NCBI GenBank assembly: GCA_007124075.1
Contig: SLFV01000521.1
Span: forward strand, 1-15,323
From: Roseimaritima sp.
GTDB taxonomy: Bacteria; Planctomycetota; Planctomycetia; Pirellulales; Pirellulaceae
Length of the DNA: 15,323 bases
Direction of reading: 5' to 3'
Part shown: positions 1 through 7,605 of the stretch, piece by piece
How the letters are laid out: the number at the start of each line of letters is the position of its first letter
Numbering within the stretch: the first letter of the stretch is position 1
Translations under genes and position numbers: made by a program
Notes under the pieces: model-generated
Told to the model about the DNA's origin: nothing
Database searches by the model: none
Seen by the model: only the letters and a program-made list of their open reading frames with translations

Positions 1-3
1 ATT

Positions 4-9
4 GAGGAG
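4..9 (+). promoter_or_regulatory. Shine-Dalgarno site for the GDPD gene
   Basis: GAGGAG ends 7 bases before the ATG at 17, the ideal spacing. This is the main reason to place the start there and not at the in-frame TTG at 2. Confidence 0.7.
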
Positions 10-16
10 CAGCGAG

Positions 17-835
17 ATGCAGTTCGTGATGCGATTTTGGATGGTAGCCCTGATGATTGTTGGTGCAAGTTGGGTTCAGGGGCAAGAAATTGTTGCCCAT
101 CGCGGGGCCTCGCACGACGCACCCGAGAATACGCTCGCGGCGTTTCGGCTTGCTTGGCAGCAGCAGGCTGATGCAATCGAGGGGGATTTTTATTTGACCG
201 CAGATGGCAAGATCGTTTGTATTCACGACAAGGACACTGGCAGAGTGGCTCCGGGAGCGACAGCCCGCGTGGTTGCTAAATCGACGCTTGCGGAGCTGCA
301 AGGCCTGGACGTCGGAAGCTGGAAAGGCCCTGCTTTTGCGGATCAACGGCTTCCGACCTTGGCGGATGTTTTGGCAATCGTTCCCGAGGGGAAACGAATC
401 TTTGTGGAAATTAAATGTGGTCCTGAAATCCTGCCAGCCTTACAGAAGCAGCTGGAGACATCCGGTTTACAGCCTGATCAAATCATGCTGATTGCCTTTA
501 ATGCGGATGTGATTCGTCAGGCGAGGCAGCGAATGCCGCAGTATAAGGCCAACTGGTTGACCTCGTACAAACAAGCCAAGGGAAGCAACGTTTGGCGACC
601 CGAACTGTCGACCGTTCTGGCGACGTTGAAATCAACCGGAGCGACCGGGTTGGGGACGACGGGAAATGCCGAGGTGGTGGATAAAGAATTCGTGCGCGCC
701 ATCCGTGAGGCGGGGTTTGAATTTCACGTTTGGACGATCAACGACGTGGACGGTGCGCGGTATTGGCAAACGCTGGGCGTTGATTCCATCACCACCGACC
801 GACCGGCCTATCTGCGCGAACATCTGGGGTTGTAA
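17..835 (+). CDS. Secreted glycerophosphodiester phosphodiesterase (GDPD family)
   Basis: The enzyme hydrolyses glycerophosphodiesters (deacylated phospholipid headgroups) to sn-glycerol 3-phosphate and an alcohol. The 272-residue product starts with a signal peptide: residues about 6-19 are hydrophobic and end near VQG-QE, so it should act in the periplasm or outside. Family hallmarks are the HRG...PENT block (H28, R29, E37), E55 and D57 in EGD, the catalytic HD pair at H70-D71, the EIK strand (E131, K133) and a C-terminal GVDSITTDRP block typical of the TIM barrel. All key metal and acid-base residues are present. The ATG at 17 is preferred over a TTG at 2, because GAGGAG at 4-9 lies 7 bases upstream of it and overlaps the TTG reading. 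The preceding gene is outside the window. The DPP-IV-like gene follows 153 bases downstream on the same strand. The family is clear, but the exact diester substrate is not. Confidence 0.93.
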   Translation: MQFVMRFWMVALMIVGASWVQGQEIVAHRGASHDAPENTLAAFRLAWQQQADAIEGDFYLTADGKIVCIHDKDTGRVAPGATARVVAKSTLAELQGLDVGSWKGPAFADQRLPTLADVLAIVPEGKRIFVEIKCGPEILPALQKQLETSGLQPDQIMLIAFNADVIRQARQRMPQYKANWLTSYKQAKGSNVWRPELSTVLATLKSTGATGLGTTGNAEVVDKEFVRAIREAGFEFHVWTINDVDGARYWQTLGVDSITTDRPAYLREHLGL

Positions 836-935
836 GCTTCCGTCATTGCGGGGAACCTTTGGGAGATAACTTCGGCATCCGTTGCCTGTGCGCGCTCCCT
901 GCCGCTGCGAGACCGATCTTGCGGGGCCAGGTGCG

Positions 936-957
936 AAGCCGTCACGGCCTTGTTTTT
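936..957 (+). terminator. Weak candidate intrinsic terminator after GDPD
   Basis: AAGCCG at 936-941 and CGGcCTT at 945-951 can form a short stem (one bulged C, loop TCA), followed by GTTTTTATTT. The stem is only about 6 bp. It lies in the 153-base gap between the GDPD and DPP-IV-like genes. It could end GDPD transcription, or the two genes may simply be co-transcribed. Confidence 0.3.
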
Positions 958-988
958 ATTTCTGTAGTCCTGTCGCAAGTTGTCCATC

Positions 989-3160
989 ATGCTACGTTTT
1001 TGGCTTCTGTTTTGGATCGTGTGTTCGAAGGGTGTCATGCCTCCTGCTGCTTTGGCGGAAACGCCTCCTTTGTCGTTAGAGTCGCTGTTTCATCCGCAGC
1101 AGCGGTTTGACTATGGAGGTCCATCGCTGCCGACGACGCGTTGGAGTGTCGATGACCAAGGGGTCGAACTGGCGATTCGGCGAGACCGCTCATGGCTGAG
1201 GCATGATCTAGAAACCCATGAAGAATTGTCTTGGCAGGGCCCCGAGTCTTGGAAGTTTGGTTTGCGGCGTTTGGAGGGTGGCTTAGCGGTTCTTTCACGG
1301 GACGGGCAAACGCAGTGGTTAACTAGGCAAGCCAAGACGTGGCGGCATCCGACGCTAAGTCCCGATGGGAAATGGGTGGCTTTTGTCGAGACGCACGATT
1401 TGTTTGTCGTGCATGTTGAAACGGGGAAGCGAATTCGGTTGACCACCGACGGTTCCGAAACACTGTTAAACGGGCAACTTGATTGGTCGTATCAGGAGGA
1501 GATCTACGGCCGAGGCAATTTCAAAGCGTTTTGGTGGAGCCCCGATAGTGAACGGTTGGCTTTTCTGCGGTTGGATATTCAGGATGTGCTGCCCTACACG
1601 TTGGTTGACAGCCAAACGCCGCGTGGAAAACCACTGGTCACGCGGTATCCCAAAGCGGGCGACCCGATCCCCGAAGCCCAGTTGATCGTCGCGGAACTCA
1701 ATGGCGATCTGCAATTGATTCATGGGGGACAACCACAGCAACGGGAGCAGTTGATCGTGCGTGTCAGTTGGCATCCCAGTGGTCGCGAGGTGGTCTACCA
1801 AGTGATGGATCGACTGCAAAGTTGGTTGGAACTAAATTCCTGTCCCGTCGTCGCAGTGACATCGCCGGCAGGACCACGATTATTGCTGCGCGATACCAGC
1901 CAGGCTTGGGTAGAAATCCTGGGTGAACCCCATTGGCTACCCGCGGGCGATTTTTTGTGGCTTAGCGATCAACCGTTGGGTCGGCGTCGCATTTGGCGGA
2001 TTGACGCCGATGGACGGCGAAGGGCGGCGTTGACACCTGCAGATTTTGATGTTCGCGCAATCGTGCATGTGGCCAAAAATGGTGAGTGGGTTTATTTCAC
2101 CGGAGATCGGAAACATGGTAGTCAGGGGCAGCAGCTTTATCGAGTTTTTCTGCCTACTGAAAATCAAGAACTGTCGTCGCCTGAAACGACCGAAATTCAG
2201 CAGGTAACTGCCCAGGATGGTTGGCATGACGCGACGTTTTCACCCTGCGGTAACTGGGTGCTGGATCGCTACAGTACGTTACAGACCCCGTTTGAATTAC
2301 GCTTGTTGGAAATCGCTCCCCACCGCGACGCAGGTGGGCCTGTGGCCAGTTCGCAGCTTCTGGCCAAATCCAATAATCTGCCTGGTGAATTGTTGCCGGT
2401 ACAGTGGCTGAGGATTCCTACAACCGACGACTTTCATCTGCCTGCCTGTCTGATTAAGCCCCAAAAAACAACCCCGGGCATGACTCCCGTGTTGATTGAA
2501 ACGTATGGCGGGCCGCAGGCCGCATCGGTCGTCGACCGTTGGCTGGGGAACCGTTACCTCTATCGACAATATCTGGCTCAACAAGGGATCGCGGTGCTGG
2601 TCGTCGATAATCGGTCCAGCGCAGGTCGCGGGATCGCCGACACCTATTCGGTTCATCGACGTGTTGGGGTGGTGGAATTGCAAGATACGTTGGCGGCGGT
2701 TACTTGGTTACGCCAGCAACCTTGGGTCAACCCCGATGCGGTCGCACTGCGAGGATGGTCCTTCGGTGGGTTCTTAACAACGTATGCATTGACGCATAGT
2801 ACCGCTTTTGCTGCGGGGATTGCGGGTGGATCGGTGACCGATTGGCGGAATTACGATGCGATCTACACCGAACGCTACATGGGCCTGCCCGAAGAAAACG
2901 CCGCAGGCTACGACGAAACGTCGGTTCACTTGGCGGCGGAACACTTGCACGGCAGCTTGCTGCTGATTCATGGCGAGCTGGATGACAATGTCCATCCGGC
3001 GAACACGCTGCAATTGACGCGTGCCTTGCAACGTGCGGGCAAGCCGTTCCAGTTGATGATCTATCCCGGGGCGAAACATGGGATCACTGACCCCGATCAG
3101 GTTTACCACATGATGACCATGGTTACGGATTTTTTGCAACGTCAGCTTACTGGAAAATAA
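989..3160 (+). CDS. Secreted dipeptidyl-peptidase-IV-like serine peptidase (family S9)
   Basis: This is a prolyl-oligopeptidase-clan serine peptidase that removes N-terminal dipeptides, typically after proline. The 723-residue product has a signal peptide (hydrophobic residues about 2-16, likely cleavage after ALA, before ETPP). A beta-propeller domain of the DPPIV_N type spans roughly residues 90-440. It carries the DWSYQEEIYGR segment (E170, E171), equivalent to the double-Glu motif that binds the substrate amino terminus in DPP IV, followed by WWSPDS and a YPKAGD block. The alpha/beta-hydrolase domain occupies about residues 485-723. It has the nucleophile S591 in GWSFGG, the acid D666 in HGELDDNVH and H697 in AKHG. 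Length and order match full-length bacterial DPP IV. The ATG at 989 is chosen because the signal peptide begins there; a TTG at 980 adds three residues, and no strong ribosome-binding site is visible. An acyl-aminoacyl peptidase is less likely because the Glu pair is intact. Confidence 0.94.
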   Translation: MLRFWLLFWIVCSKGVMPPAALAETPPLSLESLFHPQQRFDYGGPSLPTTRWSVDDQGVELAIRRDRSWLRHDLETHEELSWQGPESWKFGLRRLEGGLAVLSRDGQTQWLTRQAKTWRHPTLSPDGKWVAFVETHDLFVVHVETGKRIRLTTDGSETLLNGQLDWSYQEEIYGRGNFKAFWWSPDSERLAFLRLDIQDVLPYTLVDSQTPRGKPLVTRYPKAGDPIPEAQLIVAELNGDLQLIHGGQPQQREQLIVRVSWHPSGREVVYQVMDRLQSWLELNSCPVVAVTSPAGPRLLLRDTSQAWVEILGEPHWLPAGDFLWLSDQPLGRRRIWRIDADGRRRAALTPADFDVRAIVHVAKNGEWVYFTGDRKHGSQGQQLYRVFLPTENQELSSPETTEIQQVTAQDGWHDATFSPCGNWVLDRYSTLQTPFELRLLEIAPHRDAGGPVASSQLLAKSNNLPGELLPVQWLRIPTTDDFHLPACLIKPQKTTPGMTPVLIETYGGPQAASVVDRWLGNRYLYRQYLAQQGIAVLVVDNRSSAGRGIADTYSVHRRVGVVELQDTLAAVTWLRQQPWVNPDAVALRGWSFGGFLTTYALTHSTAFAAGIAGGSVTDWRNYDAIYTERYMGLPEENAAGYDETSVHLAAEHLHGSLLLIHGELDDNVHPANTLQLTRALQRAGKPFQLMIYPGAKHGITDPDQVYHMMTMVTDFLQRQLTGK

Positions 3161-3206
3161 AGGTCCCTCCGGATTCTACATGGGAACGCGTCCAAGACGG
3201 CGGCTT

Positions 3207-4496
3207 CTATGCTGACGTGGTTGGTTCCCCAAGGGGCAGCCCCTGCATTTGTTTGTAGAAGTAAATCATCGAAAACGTCGTAAGGATCAGGGCCATGCCT
3301 CCCAGCAGCAGGGTTCCGTACACCATCCATTGCAAAAAGCTGGATGGGCCGGTCGCGAAGTGTCGTAAAAACAGAATCAAAATGTACCCCAGATAGCCAA
3401 AGGAGTCTGCAACGTACATTAGGTGGGCAAGGTTGGTTCGTTCTCTGAAGACCGCGATCATCCGTTCGAACAGCGTGGTGTGGTAAGCCACGTAGGGCAC
3501 ATACATGCCAACCCCCAGACCAACCATGAATGAAAGACTGGACAGCGATCCTGCCAGGAATAGCACGGAGACTGCCATTGTGGTTGCGAAACCTCCAGCA
3601 ATGGCAAACAAAGCGGTGTAGAACGCACGGCGATTGTCGTGTACCAAAAACGCGGCTCCGTTGATGATGGTCACCAACAGCATCACGACCGTTTCCGAGA
3701 CCGTGAAAATCGCGGGCTTTCCACGGGTCCCTAGCGCCTCCCAAATCTCTACAGCGAAATCATCTCGGAAACTTCGCAAAACCGTCAGCATGACATAGGA
3801 AATCACCAACATCGACAAACCAAATCGATGTCGTTGAATGACTCGACGGCGATCGGCTAAGAATGACGGGGGACGTCGCGAGCGGAGCAATTCGTCTTGC
3901 TGTGTCGGAGGCGGTATCTGGTGCAGCATCCATACCCCCAGTAGCAGTGGCGGAACAAAAATAATCCCGGTTAACGCTGGCATCCAGAATTCGGCAACCT
4001 GGGCATGCTCAATCAGCCCACTGCCTACCGATTTGACGACCCCTGACGAGACGATGAAGCTGGAGCAAAGGCCCGCCGTTAACAATTCGGTAAAGCGACG
4101 TCCTTCTAAGAAGCCAAGGACCAGGCCGAAGACCATCCCGAGCGGAAGCCCGTTGAGGAACAGGCAAATGAATTTCGCCTCCAGCGGCAAGACCGCAAAT
4201 CCAATCAACGCCAATTCGGATATCGCAATGAGCAACAGAATCATTACCGCGCGACTGTCTGGTCTAGCCTCCGAAACCCACTTGATCCCCAGAAACTTGG
4301 AACAACAATATCCCAGCACTTGGCTTGTCAGCAGGATTGTTTTTAAGGCGATACCCCACAGTTCGTGCTCCTCGTAAGTTGTCGCTGTGAAGGGTTTGCG
4401 AAAGGCGTACATGCTGAAGTAGGTCAGGAACGCCGCCGCGATACAGTAGCCCGAAAAAAGCGGTGCCGGAAGCGAAGCAAGCCTTGCTGATGCCAC
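3207..4496 (-). CDS. MFS-type transporter, DUF5690-like
   Basis: This is a polytopic inner-membrane protein of 429 residues with about 12 predicted hydrophobic helices and a hydrophilic central loop (about residues 200-225, rich in Arg and Pro), the usual 6+6 arrangement of the major facilitator superfamily. After the first helix it has an FRKPFTA segment reminiscent of organophosphate/sugar MFS carriers, and the overall pattern resembles the DUF5690 family. That family assignment is from recognition of sequence style, not a search. The start is a GTG at 4496 with a strong GAGGAG five bases upstream. It begins only 23 bases after the stop of the PVC-type dehydrogenase gene, so the two are almost certainly co-transcribed. 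A reasonable inference is that it moves the substrate or product of that enzyme. The substrate is unknown. Confidence 0.88.
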   Translation of the reverse strand: MASARLASLPAPLFSGYCIAAAFLTYFSMYAFRKPFTATTYEEHELWGIALKTILLTSQVLGYCCSKFLGIKWVSEARPDSRAVMILLLIAISELALIGFAVLPLEAKFICLFLNGLPLGMVFGLVLGFLEGRRFTELLTAGLCSSFIVSSGVVKSVGSGLIEHAQVAEFWMPALTGIIFVPPLLLGVWMLHQIPPPTQQDELLRSRRPPSFLADRRRVIQRHRFGLSMLVISYVMLTVLRSFRDDFAVEIWEALGTRGKPAIFTVSETVVMLLVTIINGAAFLVHDNRRAFYTALFAIAGGFATTMAVSVLFLAGSLSSLSFMVGLGVGMYVPYVAYHTTLFERMIAVFRERTNLAHLMYVADSFGYLGYILILFLRHFATGPSSFLQWMVYGTLLLGGMALILTTFSMIYFYKQMQGLPLGEPTTSA

Positions 4497-4501
4497 GTCT
4501 T

Positions 4502-4507
4502 CTCCTC
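4502..4507 (-). promoter_or_regulatory. Shine-Dalgarno site for the MFS gene
   Basis: Read on the minus strand this is GAGGAG followed by AAGAC and then GTG. The strong site supports the GTG start at 4496, and it lies inside the 23-base gap after the upstream gene. Confidence 0.7.
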
Positions 4508-4519
4508 TTGGTTTGATAA

Positions 4520-7516
4520 TCAGTCAGCACCGGGGGAACGGGCAATCTGTGTGGGATGCATCAAATAGGCAATCAGGTCCACGATTTGCTGCGGGGTTAA
4601 ATTCTCCAGCAACCCTTCGGGCATGGGGGATAAAGTGGTCAATTCAATCTGATCAATATCATCAACCGCAATGATTTCTTGCGTGGTTTGTGTTTGCACT
4701 CGGACCACTTGCTGGTCGCGAGACATCACCATGCCGCTAAGCAATCGCCCGTCGGTCGTCAGCACTCGCGACATGCGGTACTGTTTGCCAACAACCGCGT
4801 TGGGGTCAACGATATGCATGATCAAGTAGTCCAGATCCGCACGTTGTGCCCCGGTCAGGTTAGGGCCAATCGGCTGACCATTGTCGTACAACTGGTGACA
4901 TTGCGAACACGTGCGATCGAACAATGCCCGTCCGGCTGACAAGTCGGCGGCAGCGAGGCGCTCGGGTCGCAGCTCGCTGCGCAATCGATCCATTTGCGTT
5001 TGACGCTCCGCAGGAGTTTCCCGAATCTCTCCCCAAACTTCGGTGATATGGTGGCTTAGTTCGGGATCCCGCAAATCGTGTATTTGGCGGATATGAAAAG
5101 CGGTCAAATCACTTCTGCTGACGGGACCGTCGCCCCGTTCCAACGTATCGACCAAGATCTTGGCGAAGGAGCGTCTGGAGACCAAAACTTCCAGAACTCG
5201 AGGCCGATCGCTTGGTTGAAAGCGACGGTATTTGCTGACCAGCCGCTTGGCGATCTGAGGATCATCAAATCGGGATAACCCGATCAAGGCCGTTCCGTTT
5301 AGGATTCGCGTATCAAGCAGTTTTTCACAGACCGCCTGTAAATCATCGGGCCGCGCATCGACAAGCGTTTGTAAAGCTTGCTGCCTGACGGGAATCGCTG
5401 TTTTGGAATCCAACGCCACCGCGCGGACTTCCGCAAGTTCACGGCCATCACCGAACACGAGATTTAATTCCTGGATCTGCCTCGGGAAACGCGAGGCAAT
5501 TTCGGATTGGACAATCGCCGCCCAAGCATTCGGGGTGGGTACCGTGGACCAACCGCGAAACGCATCTTGCATGGCAGAGAACAATTCAACATGCAGTTCA
5601 TCCGGTACGCTGGGAATCCGTTCCAAGATCGCTTCCAGAAGTTCTGGCTGGCGATGAACTTTGCTTGCCAAATAACGACAGCTCCAACGCAACAACGAGG
5701 GCCAACGGATTTCCGGGATCAGTCCAATCAGTTCATCAGGGGCCGCATCCGCAACGGGAATCAAACCATACCAGACAAGGTACGGCAGTTGGCGATCATC
5801 GGCGTGCTGCGATTGTCGCACCAACGACCTAGCAATTCGGACCCGCTCGCTAACCGGCAAACGCTGCAGTGTTGATGCCAAGGTTAAGAGAACCAGGCCC
5901 GAGGAATCATTGGCTGCCACGTTAGCCAGCGCATCGATCGTATCGGGCTGATCCGGATACTGACTGCCCGGCAGTGGACCCAGGATTGTGTCCAGGGGCC
6001 AACGGTCGGTCAGCAAACGAATTGCCCAACTGCGAACGTGTTCGTCAGTATCGGTCAACAGCCCGAGCAAGCGTTGTGGCGAACAATTTCCCGCTTGGTA
6101 ATCCTTCCACAGCGTTGGCAGTACCCCTGGTCCCTGTAAGCACGCGGGCTTGGTGATGGGACGCTGTTCGGATCTGCCATCGCTGTAACGAATTTGGTAG
6201 ATCCGACCCGAGGTGCGATGCACGCCGGTTTGTTCATGACATTCCCCGGTGTCGCTCCAATCACTTACAAAGACGCTTCCGTCGGGGGCATGGCAAAGAT
6301 CGATCCCGCGGAAAAACGGATCTTGGGAAATCATAAAATGAGGTTCATGTCGTCCGACATAACCGCAGCCCATTCGTTCCAAACGTTCCAGATTGATCCG
6401 ACGACCATGCATATTGATCGTCATCAGTTTACCGGAGTAGGACGATGGCCACTGGTGCCCTTGATAAATCATCATGCCAATATGGGCATGCCCGCCCCCC
6501 AAGTCGTTCGCCTTACCGTCCCGGCTTTGCGTCCAGTTCGCCGACGTGTCAAAGTGGTAGTGGTCGGCGATCATGTCCATGCGTTCGTAAACGGCTGGAT
6601 TTTGACTCTCACCAAACGATTCTTTGAAATGCGACCCTGGCAGCATGTGCCACAAATGGCCAATTACGGTGTTGATAAAAAACAATTCCCCCTGGGCGTC
6701 CCAGTCATGTCCCCAGGGATTGACCGTCCCATGGCATAAAACCTCCACGGTCTTATGCTCTGGATGAAAACGCCAAATACCGCCGTCGATCGGAACCCGT
6801 TGTTGCTTCGGTGTGCCAGGGACCCCCAGTAACCCAGGGCAGGAGTGACCGCATCGGCCATACAGCCAGCCATCGGGCCCCCATTTCAGCCCATTGGCAA
6901 AATTGTGATAGTTATCGCTAGCTACATCAAAACCATCCAGAACAATTTCCGCCGGTCCGTCGGGGATACCATCCTGATCCGCATCCGGAATGAATAACAG
7001 ATGGGGTGGGCACATTAACCAAACACCACCATGGCCAACTTCCACACTGGTCAGCATTTGAACCTGATCCGTGAACACCTGGCGAGAATCGGCGTAGCCA
7101 TCACCATTGGTATCCCGCAAGATCAGGACACGATCACGCAACGACAGATCAAACCTCAGTGGTCGCTCCGCATAGGTAAAGTTTTCTGCAACCCACAAGC
7201 GACCGTGATCGTCGAAGGTCATCGCTATCGGGTTGCGAACGTCGGGCTCTGCGGCAAAAACCGTTGCCTTGAAACCTGCCGGCAACTGCATCGACGCAGC
7301 AGCGTCGTCCGCCGAAAGCGGGACGAGATCTTTGTTGCGTTCGCTATTGTAGATTTGCGGAAAATCGTCGGCCAATGCAAGGCAACCGCTCGCAAGGCAA
7401 ATCCACAGCCCAACGCACAAGCGGAAGGGGATTGGCATTTGCCATGCAGAACCCCGAAAAGGCCTCATCACCTGAGCCCCAAAAAACCCCCCACCCATTT
7501 GCACCGATGGGAACAT
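4520..7516 (-). CDS. PVC-type dehydrogenase / HEAT-repeat / CxxCH haem-binding protein
   Basis: This large secreted protein (998 residues from the preferred start) belongs to the planctomycete/verrucomicrobial family joining a glucose/sorbosone-dehydrogenase-like propeller to a small cytochrome domain. A hydrophobic segment ending in CLALADD (residues about 31-50) is the export signal. The propeller follows (about 80-450), with DTNGDGYAD and DADQDGIPD calcium-type loops and a WGHDWDAQGELFF block. Residues about 475-840 are helical and HEAT-like. The C terminus carries one c-type haem motif, CSQCH (C870, C873, H874; codons at 4909-4895), followed by GPNLTGA and a TPQQIVDLIAYLM helix as in the Pirellula-type haem domain. 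It probably oxidises a carbohydrate-like substrate in the periplasm and passes electrons to haem; the substrate is unknown. Starts at 7552, 7498, 7468 and 7438 are also in frame. 7516 is preferred for its GGAGAGG site. Confidence 0.92.
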   Translation of the reverse strand: MFPSVQMGGGFFGAQVMRPFRGSAWQMPIPFRLCVGLWICLASGCLALADDFPQIYNSERNKDLVPLSADDAAASMQLPAGFKATVFAAEPDVRNPIAMTFDDHGRLWVAENFTYAERPLRFDLSLRDRVLILRDTNGDGYADSRQVFTDQVQMLTSVEVGHGGVWLMCPPHLLFIPDADQDGIPDGPAEIVLDGFDVASDNYHNFANGLKWGPDGWLYGRCGHSCPGLLGVPGTPKQQRVPIDGGIWRFHPEHKTVEVLCHGTVNPWGHDWDAQGELFFINTVIGHLWHMLPGSHFKESFGESQNPAVYERMDMIADHYHFDTSANWTQSRDGKANDLGGGHAHIGMMIYQGHQWPSSYSGKLMTINMHGRRINLERLERMGCGYVGRHEPHFMISQDPFFRGIDLCHAPDGSVFVSDWSDTGECHEQTGVHRTSGRIYQIRYSDGRSEQRPITKPACLQGPGVLPTLWKDYQAGNCSPQRLLGLLTDTDEHVRSWAIRLLTDRWPLDTILGPLPGSQYPDQPDTIDALANVAANDSSGLVLLTLASTLQRLPVSERVRIARSLVRQSQHADDRQLPYLVWYGLIPVADAAPDELIGLIPEIRWPSLLRWSCRYLASKVHRQPELLEAILERIPSVPDELHVELFSAMQDAFRGWSTVPTPNAWAAIVQSEIASRFPRQIQELNLVFGDGRELAEVRAVALDSKTAIPVRQQALQTLVDARPDDLQAVCEKLLDTRILNGTALIGLSRFDDPQIAKRLVSKYRRFQPSDRPRVLEVLVSRRSFAKILVDTLERGDGPVSRSDLTAFHIRQIHDLRDPELSHHITEVWGEIRETPAERQTQMDRLRSELRPERLAAADLSAGRALFDRTCSQCHQLYDNGQPIGPNLTGAQRADLDYLIMHIVDPNAVVGKQYRMSRVLTTDGRLLSGMVMSRDQQVVRVQTQTTQEIIAVDDIDQIELTTLSPMPEGLLENLTPQQIVDLIAYLMHPTQIARSPGAD

Positions 7517-7519
7517 GAA

Positions 7520-7526
7520 CCTCTCC
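7520..7526 (-). promoter_or_regulatory. Shine-Dalgarno site deciding the PVC-type protein start
   Basis: On the minus strand GGAGAGG is followed by TTC and the ATG at 7516, so GGAG sits 6 bases from the start codon. None of the other in-frame starts (7552, 7498, 7468, 7438) has an equally good site. Confidence 0.6.
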
Positions 7527-7605
7527 GGCGTAAAAGGGGATGCCGATTTCATAAGCCGAAATGCCTTGGGGGCCGGTGGGCTGGCGCAACGTTGTAAAAC
7601 GTTTT

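Noticed and set aside
3142..3744. A 200-codon minus-strand frame overlapping the ends of the DPP-IV-like and MFS genes
   Set aside because: It is a shifted frame within the MFS gene with Arg/Gly/His-rich composition and no helices or domain; the MFS frame explains the region.
3838..4377. A 179-codon open frame on the plus strand inside the MFS gene
   Set aside because: It is antisense to a clear multi-helix transporter gene, has no recognisable domain or ribosome-binding site, and is explained by the codon bias of the opposite strand.
6194..6739. A 181-codon plus-strand frame inside the PVC-type dehydrogenase gene
   Set aside because: It lies opposite the conserved propeller domain and has no motif of its own.
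7553..7605. AAAACGTTTT palindrome just after the DUF4340 stop as a possible terminator
   Set aside because: The stem would be AT-rich and weak, with no T tract after it, so it does not support splitting the cluster at this point.
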